From: Paenibacillus plantarum
GTDB taxonomy: Bacteria > Bacillota > Bacilli > Paenibacillales > NBRC-103111
Direction of reading: 5' to 3'
DNA length: 64,000 nucleotides
Assembly (NCBI RefSeq): GCF_013141695.1
Contig: NZ_WHNY01000065.1
Span: forward strand, 146,628 to 210,627
Shown: positions 25,892 to 33,909 of the stretch, in pieces
How the letters are laid out: every line of letters starts with the position of its first letter
How positions within the stretch are numbered: the stretch's first letter is position 1
Program-made: the position numbers and the translations under genes
Notes under the pieces: generated by a model
Seen by the model: only the letters and a program-made list of their open reading frames with translations
What the model was told of the DNA's origin: nothing
Databases searched by the model: none

Positions 25892-27505
25892 TTATTTTAT
25901 AACACCGTCACCTTGCAGCTGTTTCGTATAATTGGCAATCGCATCGTTCAGCTTGAATTTGTCCTGCAGCGTCTTCACGTACGTATCCCAGTTCGTTAAA
26001 GGCTCTTTGCCCGTTACGAATTTAAGCATCATTTCATTCGCATATTTGAGGCGATCTTGCGACATAGGGTCAGCTGGATCATCAAAAACACGTGGATTTA
26101 CGTTATTATCCTTCAAGTAGCTCGTGTTAATCTTCTGGTTCGCGTTCGTGATATCAGGCTTCTGGAAGTCGAAGTATACGCCGTCCGTCGCTTTGCGAAC
26201 GAAAGCATAGTTATAGCGCCACTCAATTTCCTTTTCGTTGTAAGTGGATCTATCGATTAACTTCGGTGTACCATTCGTCACAGTAAAGGACTTATCTTTG
26301 ATCCCATAAGCTAGGAACGGATACGCATCTTTATTGGTGTATAGATATTGAATGAACTGCATGGCACGCTTCGCTTTGCCTGGATCCTTCATCGCTTCCT
26401 TCGAAAGTCCAATGAGAGACTGTTGGAATGGCTTCATGTCAAGGATTTGATCTCCATACGGTCCTTTAGGAGGTGCGATTTGCTTCCAATCTGGCACACT
26501 GCCTCCGGCATCCTGCATTTTTTTCGTTTCCGCAGGCTCTAGACGGCGCCAATCTTCGATCATAATACCAACCTTGCCTTGGTACATTTTATTATCACGT
26601 TTGAGTCCGTCGTCGATCGTTACCCAGTCAGGGTCAACAACTTTCGCATCGATCATTTCTTTAATGAACGTCAGCGCTTCCTTTGTTTTGGCATCGGTGT
26701 TGTAGACAACAACTTTACCGTCTTTGACATCTACAAAGTTAGGCTGTACACCGTACATCCAGAAAATCTGTTGGAAACCTTGCGCACCACTCGTGCTGTA
26801 CCCTAGTGAGCCGTCCTTCGGCAGCATGGCGACGTAACCATACGTATCATTCTTACCATTACCGTCTGGATCGTTGAACGTGAACGCTTTCATAACGTTG
26901 AGTAATTCTTGTGGATTCGTCGGAACCGACAGGTTCAACTTTTTGAGCCATGTATTGTTAATCCACCAACCATTGACGCCGCCAACGGCTTCAGAAGCTG
27001 GTAAACCAATCATGTGACCTTTATATTTCATAGGCTCGAGGCGTGAAGGATCGAATGCTTTTGGAAGCTCAGGGAACTCCTTCAGCAAATCATCGAGATC
27101 GGCGAGCAAGCCTTGATCGTAATATTTAATCGCAGAGGCACGGTCAGGGAAAGAGACGATATCAGGAATTTGATTAGAAGAGATCAGCAGGTTGAGCTTA
27201 TCTTTCCAATTTTCTCCGCCCATGATCATATCAAGATCCATATTATTGTCTTTCTCGATCATTTGACGAATTGGATCCTGCTCTTTCGCTGGCATTGGCG
27301 TTGTTAATCGATAACCAACTGTATTATAAAAGCTTACTTTATACTTCTTATCTGCTTCCACCGGCTTAGCCGATTGCGTGGCTCCAGTAGAGGGGGCAAC
27401 GCTCGCGCTTGGTGAAGCCGTATTCTCAGCCTTGCTGCAACCTGCAGCAACAACCCCTAGGATCACAGTCATACTGAGCAACGCACTTGCGTAATTCTTT
27501 TTCAT
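25892..27505 (-). CDS. ABC transporter extracellular sugar-binding lipoprotein (LplA-like)
   Basis: Solute-binding protein of 537 residues with a lipoprotein signal peptide and lipobox VVAAGC (acylated Cys near residue 23), followed by a Ser/Ala/Pro-rich linker. Size and motifs, such as the repeated references to YGVQPNF and DPDWVTIDDGLKRDN, fit the large Lpl/YtcQ class that binds oligosaccharides. It follows the two permease genes. No ATPase gene is in the operon, so a shared MsmX-type ATPase probably energises uptake; that is inference from known systems. Confidence 0.92.
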   Translation of the reverse strand: MKKNYASALLSMTVILGVVAAGCSKAENTASPSASVAPSTGATQSAKPVEADKKYKVSFYNTVGYRLTTPMPAKEQDPIRQMIEKDNNMDLDMIMGGENWKDKLNLLISSNQIPDIVSFPDRASAIKYYDQGLLADLDDLLKEFPELPKAFDPSRLEPMKYKGHMIGLPASEAVGGVNGWWINNTWLKKLNLSVPTNPQELLNVMKAFTFNDPDGNGKNDTYGYVAMLPKDGSLGYSTSGAQGFQQIFWMYGVQPNFVDVKDGKVVVYNTDAKTKEALTFIKEMIDAKVVDPDWVTIDDGLKRDNKMYQGKVGIMIEDWRRLEPAETKKMQDAGGSVPDWKQIAPPKGPYGDQILDMKPFQQSLIGLSKEAMKDPGKAKRAMQFIQYLYTNKDAYPFLAYGIKDKSFTVTNGTPKLIDRSTYNEKEIEWRYNYAFVRKATDGVYFDFQKPDITNANQKINTSYLKDNNVNPRVFDDPADPMSQDRLKYANEMMLKFVTGKEPLTNWDTYVKTLQDKFKLNDAIANYTKQLQGDGVIK

Positions 27506-27585
27506 CTTTGAACCTCTCCCTTTAGTCTATTATACATGCTATATCGAGAGTTGCCTCTAGATATCATCGCGATTTTGGCCCCCTA

Positions 27586-28458
27586 TTATCCTTTCACTGA
27601 GCCAAGCAGTACACCTCGGGTAAAATGCTTCTGGATGAACGGATACACAACCAATATCGGCAACGTTGTAATGGCGACGGACGCCATTTGGACCGAAATG
27701 GGGTTTACCGAGTTAGCAGCTTCTGCTGCATCCCCGCTAATAGCGACAGAGGCAAGCAAGATTTGCCTTAGAAATAGCTGTACAGGCTGATTCTCTGGAG
27801 TGTTGATGTAGAGCAGGGCATCGAAATAACTATTCCAGTGCCATACAGCGTAGAAAAGACCAATCGTCGCGATAATCGGTACAGACAGCGGAATGACGAT
27901 GCGTACCAGGATGGCGATTTCACCCGCTCCATCGATACGAGCAGCCTCGTCTATGGCCTCAGGCAACTGTTCGAAAAAGCTTTTCACAATCATGAGATAG
28001 AACGCATTGATCAATCCAGGAATGATGAGTGACCATTCGGAATCGAGCAGTCCTATATTTTTCACGAGCAAGTAGCCCGGAATAATACCGCCGTTGAACA
28101 GCATGGTGAATACAATGAACAGCAGGAATGGGCTTCGGCCAGGCAAGGCTTTGCGAGATAGCGGAAGTGCTGTAATCACTGTGAATACTAGGTTTAGCAG
28201 CGTACCGACAATGACACGAAAGAGGGTAACTTGGTAGGCATCGAGTAATCGACCGCCTTGCATAATCTCTCGGTAAGCTGTCAATGTGGTATGTGTCGGG
28301 ATAATGACCAGCCCGTCTTTCTTAATGAACTCGGAAATCGGTGTCAGTGAGACGCTGATAACATACAGGAAAGGCAATACACAAGAAGCAGCGAGCAGGC
28401 TGAGCAGCAAATAGTTAACGCCTTGGGCGAGTCGGTCGCCTGTGGTCATATGACGCAT
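27586..28458 (-). CDS. Carbohydrate ABC transporter permease (LplC/YtcP-like)
   Basis: Membrane permease of 290 residues with six hydrophobic segments. The EAA loop contacting the ATPase reads AIDEAARIDGAGEIAILVRI, and the C terminus VYPFIQKHFTRGVLLGSVKG is typical of the YtcP/LplC group. It starts 15 bases after the companion permease stop. Confidence 0.93.
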   Translation of the reverse strand: MRHMTTGDRLAQGVNYLLLSLLAASCVLPFLYVISVSLTPISEFIKKDGLVIIPTHTTLTAYREIMQGGRLLDAYQVTLFRVIVGTLLNLVFTVITALPLSRKALPGRSPFLLFIVFTMLFNGGIIPGYLLVKNIGLLDSEWSLIIPGLINAFYLMIVKSFFEQLPEAIDEAARIDGAGEIAILVRIVIPLSVPIIATIGLFYAVWHWNSYFDALLYINTPENQPVQLFLRQILLASVAISGDAAEAANSVNPISVQMASVAITTLPILVVYPFIQKHFTRGVLLGSVKG

Positions 28459-28473
28459 GGATGATTCCTCCTT

Positions 28474-29376
28474 CTACCAGATTTGTCCGTCGAATTTTTT
28501 GGCAATCCGATTCGCACCAAGTACAAGCACGAAGCCGATTACTGATTTAAACAACCCGACAGCGGTAGCAAGTCCAATACGTCCCTCTTGTAAACCGACC
28601 CGATACACCCATGTCTCGATAACATCGGCCTTCCCTTGATTAAGCGGATTGAGCATGATGAAGATTTGATCAAAACCAACATCAAGAATGGCGCTGAGCC
28701 GCAGCACGAGCATGAGGATAATGACATTGCGAATACCCGGTAGGGTAATATGCCATAACTGACGGGACTGCGACGCGCCATCCATCGTTGCTGCTTCGTA
28801 CAGGCTTGGATCGATACCCGTGAGCGCTGCCAAGTAAATGATGGCTCCCCAGCCGACTGACTGCCAAATGTCTGTCGTTACAATAAGCGTTCGGATCAGA
28901 CCAGATTCCGTTAAGAAGGATATGCGGTCTAAGTGGAAGGCGGTTAACAATTGGTTAACGAGCCCTGTTCCAGGTGCGAGGAAAGCCACCAGCAACCCGT
29001 AAATAATGACCCATGATAGAAAGTGAGGCAGGTAGGTCAAGGTTTGAATGGTTCTTTTGAACCCCGCCCCAGTAACGGCATTGAGCATTAAAGCTAGAAT
29101 AATCGGTGCTGGAAACGAGAATACCAGTTTGTAAAACGAAATCAGAATGGTGTTTCCAATAATTTGTTTGAAGTACACACCATCGAAAAATAGCTGAAAG
29201 TTCTGCCAGCCGACCCACGGGCTTTCCCAGAGTCCTTGCAGGACGTTGTAGTTCTTAAATGCAGCGGCGATGTACACCATCGGCACATATTTGAATACCG
29301 CAAAGTACAGCAAGCCCGGAATTAATAGGGCATACATGACACCGTATCTTCGCAGCAGGTTCATCGTTCGATGCAT
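28474..29376 (-). CDS. Carbohydrate ABC transporter permease (LplB/YteP-like)
   Basis: First gene of the sugar-uptake operon, 300 residues, six hydrophobic segments, with the EAA loop YEAATMDGASQSRQLWHITL and the N-terminal LLIPGLLYFAVFKYVPM typical of LplB/YteP. Upstream on the minus strand a TACAAT box (29421-29416) occurs about 40 bases from the start but without a recognisable -35 box; that would fit a promoter needing the AraC-type activator, though this is inference. Confidence 0.93.
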   Translation of the reverse strand: MHRTMNLLRRYGVMYALLIPGLLYFAVFKYVPMVYIAAAFKNYNVLQGLWESPWVGWQNFQLFFDGVYFKQIIGNTILISFYKLVFSFPAPIILALMLNAVTGAGFKRTIQTLTYLPHFLSWVIIYGLLVAFLAPGTGLVNQLLTAFHLDRISFLTESGLIRTLIVTTDIWQSVGWGAIIYLAALTGIDPSLYEAATMDGASQSRQLWHITLPGIRNVIILMLVLRLSAILDVGFDQIFIMLNPLNQGKADVIETWVYRVGLQEGRIGLATAVGLFKSVIGFVLVLGANRIAKKFDGQIW

Positions 29377-29484
29377 GAGCTGCCTCTCCTCTCTTTGTTT
29401 GTTTGTTATACTTTTATTGTAGCGCCGCGGAAGAGGCGATCCTTTTCATATCTTTGGCAGATGGTCTAAAATCTTCGGAAATAC

Positions 29485-29515
29485 GAAAGCCGCCTCCTCG
29501 TTGGGAGACGGCTTC
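29485..29515 (-). terminator. Terminator of the beta-propeller glycosidase gene
   Basis: Hairpin GAAGCCGtCTCC / GGaGGCGGCTTTC directly after the stop codon of the gene at 29517; the T run after it is broken (TTTCGTATTT). Confidence 0.65.
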
Positions 29516-29516
29516 A

Positions 29517-30527
29517 TTAAACTCCTCCTAACGGAATTCGAATGTTATACGATCGGCTTCCCTCCCGTTCAAGTACAGCGCACAGCAGGACGGCAGGCTT
29601 CCCGCTCTCGTCAAACCACAACTGTGGGCGTTCCAGTCTGAGGACGGATTGTGTGACCTGATGAGACCAGGGAATTTGAAGATCGAACGCCAGTACATAC
29701 CGCGATGGTCGCCACACAATGCCGTCTGCTGATTCAAACAAGGCCACAGAGCCACGTTCAGATTTCGTAAAATAACCTTGAAAGTCCTTCATCAATGCAT
29801 AGTACGCGTTGCCCTGACACCATACGTAAGGGTCCTCTACCGCCCAATCGTTCGTTGGGTTCGTTACGGTTGGCTCTGGCTGCTTACGGAACGGTCCTAG
29901 CGGATGATCAGCAAAGGCTACGCCCGCGTTAACAGCTCCGCCCTTTGGCGGAGGACCCTCGGCTACACCTTTGTACATCATCAAAATACGACCGTCCATG
30001 GTCTTACAAACCGTGGGATTACTCGTCATGAGTCCGTCCCACTTCCCTGGGGAGACATCAAGCACGGGCGATGTCGCACGGGTCCATGGACCTGCAGGGT
30101 GGTCAGCCACCGCAACGCCGATACGTTGATGGTTGCGATACGACCACCATGTTGCCTCATCGGCAGGTTGGTCGAGATCAAAATCGGGGCCATGCGTCCC
30201 CATGTAATACAGGTAATAGCGATTACCATGTCGTAAAATCGCTGGATTGTGCGCCACATCCCTGTCCCAGATCGCTGCGCCATCTCTACAAGTCCCGAGC
30301 GCATCCACATGGTGGAACGGACCCAACGGATTATCCGATACCGCATAAGCGATTTCGGAATGCGTCACCCAGGACTCAAAACCAGCGCTTTCAGGCCAAC
30401 GCGAATAAAACAAGTAATACCTCCCCTCCTCCGCATCTCGCGTCATCGATCCACACCAAACATGCCATCCATCTAACTCGAACTTCGCCCCAGCCGGCAC
30501 TGGCTGAAGCATCTCCTGAAAATTCAT
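29517..30527 (-). CDS. Five-bladed beta-propeller glycosidase (GH43-like)
   Basis: A 336-residue cytoplasmic protein with no signal peptide. Repeated blade-like motifs, such as RYYLFYSRWPES, NRYYLYYMGTHG and ILMMYKGVAEG, together with DNPLGPF / DHPAGPWTR / DHPLGPFRK, mark the GH43-like (clan GH-F type) five-bladed propeller; an acidic residue follows in AVEDPYVW. I cannot place it in a specific family; some similar proteins have unknown substrates. It has its own terminator and is upstream of the transporter operon. Start at ATG 30527, which has GGAGAG six bases upstream; a GTG two codons earlier is possible. Confidence 0.72.
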   Translation of the reverse strand: MNFQEMLQPVPAGAKFELDGWHVWCGSMTRDAEEGRYYLFYSRWPESAGFESWVTHSEIAYAVSDNPLGPFHHVDALGTCRDGAAIWDRDVAHNPAILRHGNRYYLYYMGTHGPDFDLDQPADEATWWSYRNHQRIGVAVADHPAGPWTRATSPVLDVSPGKWDGLMTSNPTVCKTMDGRILMMYKGVAEGPPPKGGAVNAGVAFADHPLGPFRKQPEPTVTNPTNDWAVEDPYVWCQGNAYYALMKDFQGYFTKSERGSVALFESADGIVWRPSRYVLAFDLQIPWSHQVTQSVLRLERPQLWFDESGKPAVLLCAVLEREGSRSYNIRIPLGGV

Positions 30528-30760
30528 GCACACCTCTCCTAGCTGCGTAAGGATTTACATTCGTACAGAACCAGTGTAAGGCGTATGCGGCTTGGAAAGG
30601 TTCCATATTTTCGTAAGATGGTTTGAACTTTTGGGATGTGTGAGTGGATTGGTGAGTACTGAACAGTTGGCGTGGGATTGTGGCTGGATTATGGTTGTTC
30701 CGCGGCTGGTAGACATCTGGTGGACGCATGGTGAGCGACTGGTGACTGACGATTCGTGTT

Positions 30761-30960
30761 TAGATGTATAGACTACAGCTAATTTGCTCGATTCTGACGT
30801 GTTTCCGTGAATAGATGGAAAAAGTACATCTAATTTATCTCGAACTTGCAGAATCGAGCGAATCGAAGGAATTTAACTACAGGAAATACAGTTAATCTTT
30901 CAGATTCGAAAAATCCGCTTCAAATAGATGGACAAAATCCAGTTAGTTTGCGGGAGGCCG
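30761..30960. repeat. Four imperfect units of a 50-60 base repeat
   Basis: Units begin near 30761, 30811, 30871 and 30922. Each begins with a variant of TAGATGGAAAAAGTACA followed by TAATTT or TTAGTTT and then a variable segment with ATTCGA-type words. Spacing is 50, 60 and 51 bases. Such AT-rich imperfect arrays are seen between genes in Paenibacillus; no function is known to me. Confidence 0.55.
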
Positions 30961-31085
30961 GAGATGGGTGGATGTGCCAGATGAAGGTGGGGAGCTAATT
31001 CAGGGGCTTGGAGATGAAGGTGAAATATGTGTAAAGTGGCTAGGGAGAGATAGTTTTGGGGTTGCAGCGGTAATATGGAGGGGGT

Positions 31086-31203
31086 GAAGGTAACCAGATT
31101 AGGTGGAAGTCGAGGATGATGGAAGGCGTCAAGAAAAGCTAGTTTGCGGAAAAGGGAGCTGAAGCTCTGAGTGGAAGCTGTAGGTAGCCAGGTTAGGTAG
31201 AAA
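31086..31203. repeat. Imperfect 21-base direct repeat
   Basis: GGTAACCAGATTAGGTGGAAG near 31088 and GGTAGCCAGGTTAGGTAGAAA near 31183 differ at only a few positions and lie 95 bases apart, just before the glyA terminator. Confidence 0.45.
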
Positions 31204-31204
31204 C

Positions 31205-31231
31205 AAAAAAGACCAGCTCCAAAAAGCTGGC
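31205..31231 (-). terminator. Terminator of the rpiB-ywlG-glyA operon
   Basis: Minus-strand hairpin CCAGCT/AGCTGG with a short loop of T, followed by TCTTTTTT, 17 bases after the glyA stop. Confidence 0.85.
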
Positions 31232-31247
31232 CCTACAAAAGTAGCTA

Positions 31248-32498
31248 TTAGTAAGTCAAACCTTGGTAAAGCGGGAATTGCGCCGTTAGATCGGACACCA
31301 TGCCGCGAGCTTTCTCCAGCGTAGCTTCGTCTTTCGGATTTTTCAAAGTAAGACCGATAACTTTCGCGATTGTTTTCATCGCTTCTTCGTCCATACCACG
31401 GGAAGTAACAGCCGGTGTACCCAAACGGATACCGCTTGTTACGAACGGGCTAGTTGGGTCGAAAGGAATCGCGTTTTTGTTCGCTGTAATACCGATTTCA
31501 TCAAGAACGTGCTCAGCGTCTTTACCAGAGATATTTAGGTTGCGCAAGTCAACCAACATCAAGTGGTTGTCCGTACCGCCGGAAACAAGGTTGATACCTT
31601 CAGCTGTAAGAGCAGTTGCCAAAGCTTGTGCATTGTTGATGACGTTTTGACCGTATACTTTGAAGTCCGGTTGAAGAGCTTCACCGAAAGATACAGCTTT
31701 CGCTGCGATCGTGTGCATCAAAGGACCACCTTGTGAACCAGGGAATACCGCTTTATCAATGGCTGCAGCCCAAGCTTTCTTCGTAAGAATCATACCGCCG
31801 CGAGGACCACGAAGCGTTTTGTGTGTTGTTGTTGTTACGAAATGTGCGTGCGGCACTGGGTTCGGGTGCAAACCAGCTGCAACTAGACCAGCGATATGCG
31901 CCATATCAACGAAGAACAATGCGCCTACATCGTTAGCAATGGAAGCCAAAGCTTCGAAATCAATCGTACGCGGGTATGCACTTGCACCAGCCACTAGCAT
32001 GCGAGGCTTATGTTTGAAAGCTGCTTTACGAACATCGTCATAGTCGATGCGGAAATCTTTTTCGCTTACACCGTAAGCTACGAAGTTGTAAAGGATACCG
32101 GAAGCATTAACCGGGCTACCGTGTGTTAAGTGACCACCATGCGCAAGGTTCATACCAAGAACCGTGTCACCAGGGTTTAGCGCAGCCAAGTAAACAGCCA
32201 TGTTCGCTTGTGCACCGGAATGCGGTTGAACGTTCGCGTGCTCAGCACCGAAAAGTTCTTTCGCGCGGTCACGAGCGATATCTTCCACGATGTCTACGTA
32301 CTCACAGCCACCATAGTATCTTTTGCCTGGGTAGCCTTCAGCGTATTTGTTCGTAAGTACAGTACCCATAGCTTCAAGAACCGCTTGGCTCACGATGTTC
32401 TCGGAAGCGATAAGCTCAATTTTGTCGCGTTGTCGGCCAAGCTCAAGGTTCATTGCTTCTACGATTTTCGGATCTTGCTTGCTCAAAAAGTTTGTCAT
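31248..32498 (-). CDS. glyA: Serine hydroxymethyltransferase
   Basis: PLP enzyme that converts serine and tetrahydrofolate to glycine and 5,10-methylene-THF. The 416-residue protein has the family features NKYAEGYPGKRYYGG, and the PLP-lysine region VTTTTHKTLRGPRGGMIL. A perfect AGGAGG lies ahead of the ATG. It is the last of three genes that follow a ZTP riboswitch, which senses shortage of one-carbon folates; glyA is a classic target of that riboswitch. Confidence 0.98.
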   Translation of the reverse strand: MTNFLSKQDPKIVEAMNLELGRQRDKIELIASENIVSQAVLEAMGTVLTNKYAEGYPGKRYYGGCEYVDIVEDIARDRAKELFGAEHANVQPHSGAQANMAVYLAALNPGDTVLGMNLAHGGHLTHGSPVNASGILYNFVAYGVSEKDFRIDYDDVRKAAFKHKPRMLVAGASAYPRTIDFEALASIANDVGALFFVDMAHIAGLVAAGLHPNPVPHAHFVTTTTHKTLRGPRGGMILTKKAWAAAIDKAVFPGSQGGPLMHTIAAKAVSFGEALQPDFKVYGQNVINNAQALATALTAEGINLVSGGTDNHLMLVDLRNLNISGKDAEHVLDEIGITANKNAIPFDPTSPFVTSGIRLGTPAVTSRGMDEEAMKTIAKVIGLTLKNPKDEATLEKARGMVSDLTAQFPLYQGLTY

Positions 32499-32534
32499 AT
32501 GGAATTCCTCCTAAAGATGATAGTTAACATGTAA

Positions 32535-33140
32535 TTAGCAATCTGCATCAGGTGCAGCTTGTTGATAAAGTTGATCCGCCTGATCCGCGGAATACACAGC
32601 TCTAGTACCACCGATGAGCTTCGGCCGCGCGAATGCCATCGTGACATAAGCCTGGCCAATATGGCGAACTGGCGGCCTCACGGGAACAGCGACTCTGCGC
32701 AGATGCATCCCAATCAGCGTTGAGCCGATATCGATGCCTGCATGCGCCTGAATCGTCTCGACAACGACCGGCTTCGCGAAGTGTCGATACGCGTAGGAAG
32801 CCATCGAACCCCCGGCCTTCGGCACGGGAATTACAGATACAGGTTCAAGCTGCGGCACCAGCGCCAGCAACTCTTCTTCCACAATCAGCGCACGGTTTAA
32901 ATGCTCGCAGCATTGAAACGCCGCATGCAGCCCGAACTCGCCGCAAATGCGCGCAACCGTCTCGAAAATCGGCTTCGCTGCATCCAGCGTGCCCGATGTC
33001 CCAATCCGATGCCCGAGGATTTCACTCGTGCTCGTACCGATCACCAAGATATGACCAGGACGTAAGCTGCCGACAGTAACCAGCTCACGCAGATTCGCTT
33101 CCAAAGCTTCTGCGATAGGTTCATACATAGAATCTGTCAT
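32535..33140 (-). CDS. ywlG: TIGR01440/DUF436 family protein (YwlG)
   Basis: A 201-residue cytoplasmic protein of unknown activity, conserved in Bacilli next to rpiB and glyA. Features include ILVIGTSTSEILGHRIG near the start, CEHLNRALIVEEE, a glycine-rich VPKAGGSMASYAY and DIGSTLIGMHLRRVAVPVRP. I start it at the ATG at 33140, which has GAGGGAG upstream; the longer frame overlaps rpiB. Sixteen bases separate it from rpiB. Its place under the ZTP riboswitch ties it to one-carbon or purine metabolism by inference. Confidence 0.88.
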   Translation of the reverse strand: MTDSMYEPIAEALEANLRELVTVGSLRPGHILVIGTSTSEILGHRIGTSGTLDAAKPIFETVARICGEFGLHAAFQCCEHLNRALIVEEELLALVPQLEPVSVIPVPKAGGSMASYAYRHFAKPVVVETIQAHAGIDIGSTLIGMHLRRVAVPVRPPVRHIGQAYVTMAFARPKLIGGTRAVYSADQADQLYQQAAPDADC

Positions 33141-33156
33141 TTGGGCTCCCTCATTT

Positions 33157-33615
33157 CTAGGGATGTACCGTGAAACGATCTTCGATGCTCTGCACTTTAT
33201 TGATGCGATTCTTGTGGCGGACACCTTCCGAGAACTCGGTTTCCAACCAGATTTTGACGATTTCTTCAGCTACCCCAGGTCCAACAACTCGCTCACCCAT
33301 CGCTAGCACGTTCGTATCATTATGTTCACGTGTCGCTTTCGCGGAGAAGAGGTCATGCACCAGTGCACAGCGAATTCCCGGAACTTTATTGGCAGCAATG
33401 GACATCCCAATGCCAGTTCCACAAAGCAGAATACCTTTATCTGCTTCTCCCGAAACAACTTTTTCGCAAACTTGAAGTGCATAATCCGGATAATCGACGG
33501 AGTCGCCGCAGCTGCATCCGAAATCGATTACTTGATGACCTAATGACTCAATAAAAGGAATGATAACATCTTTCAAACGATAGCCTGCATGATCTGCACC
33601 TAAAGCAATTTTCAT
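33157..33615 (-). CDS. rpiB: Ribose-5-phosphate isomerase B
   Basis: Interconverts ribose-5-phosphate and ribulose-5-phosphate, the former feeding PRPP and purine synthesis. The 152-residue protein has the RpiB motifs MKIALGADHAGYRLKD, GCSCGDSVDYPDYA (active-site cysteine nearby), GILLCGTGIGMSIAANKVPG and NDTNVLAMGERV. I start at the ATG at 33615 with AAGGAG about ten bases upstream. It is the first gene after the ZTP riboswitch and terminator. Confidence 0.95.
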   Translation of the reverse strand: MKIALGADHAGYRLKDVIIPFIESLGHQVIDFGCSCGDSVDYPDYALQVCEKVVSGEADKGILLCGTGIGMSIAANKVPGIRCALVHDLFSAKATREHNDTNVLAMGERVVGPGVAEEIVKIWLETEFSEGVRHKNRINKVQSIEDRFTVHP

Positions 33616-33683
33616 GAATAAAACGCTCCTTTTTGACTGTTCGAATTCGACCATCCTATTATATCCCAAAGCTCACCAAAAAC

Positions 33684-33725
33684 GAAAAAAAGAGCGCACA
33701 CGCTAAAAAACGCGCGTTGCTCTTT
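33684..33725 (-). terminator. Riboswitch-controlled terminator ahead of rpiB
   Basis: Minus-strand hairpin of AGAGC...GCGCG and the matching arm ending GCGCTCT, followed by seven T. It begins right after the last conserved bases of the ZTP aptamer, so formation of the two structures is likely exclusive. Confidence 0.9.
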
Positions 33726-33797
33726 TGCCCAGGCGACCGGCCGTATAGCTCAATGCTCCATTGTGGTTACTCCCACTCGTCGCCAGTTACATTGAGT
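33726..33797 (-). promoter_or_regulatory. ZTP riboswitch (pfl motif) controlling rpiB-ywlG-glyA
   Basis: Read on the minus strand, the conserved elements occur in order: CTCAATG (P1 left), ACTGGCG, GTGGGA and AACCAC (P2), GGAGC, CATTGAG (P1 right), then CGGCCGGTCGCC and TGGGCA at the 3' end. These are the hallmark blocks of the ZMP/ZTP-binding pfl RNA. It ends at the terminator above, so the expected logic is that ZTP, which builds up when 10-formyl-THF is short, prevents termination and turns the operon on. The binding and logic are known for the family; its use here is inferred from position. Confidence 0.93.
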
Positions 33798-33813
33798 CTT
33801 GCTTGTTACTTGT

Positions 33814-33842
33814 ATTTTATCGCATTCCCAGCCATGTGTAAA
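33814..33842 (-). promoter_or_regulatory. Promoter of the ZTP riboswitch operon
   Basis: Minus-strand TTTACA (33842-33837), 17-base spacer, TAAAAT (33819-33814). Transcription would start about 10 bases before the aptamer. Confidence 0.7.
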
Positions 33843-33909
33843 GCTCTATTGGCCTATGCCACTAAGGACCTTCATGGAAAAAGCAAACACCATCTTTCCC
33901 CTCGGAATG

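Larger units (their letters stand above)
30534..31204. other. Non-coding stretch of about 670 bases with degenerate repeats
   Basis: No credible gene is found here on either strand. It contains imperfect repeats (described separately) and a long stretch, about 30960-31200, in which the plus strand is strongly G- and A-rich. The low coding character and repeats mark it as the right border of the sugar island. Confidence 0.6.

Noticed and set aside
30391..30729. Minus-strand frame overlapping the start of the propeller gene
   Set aside because: It overlaps the real gene, has no Shine-Dalgarno site and its product has no family resemblance.
30761..30960. CRISPR array
   Set aside because: Units are imperfect throughout, no constant repeat with unique spacers exists, and there are no cas genes.
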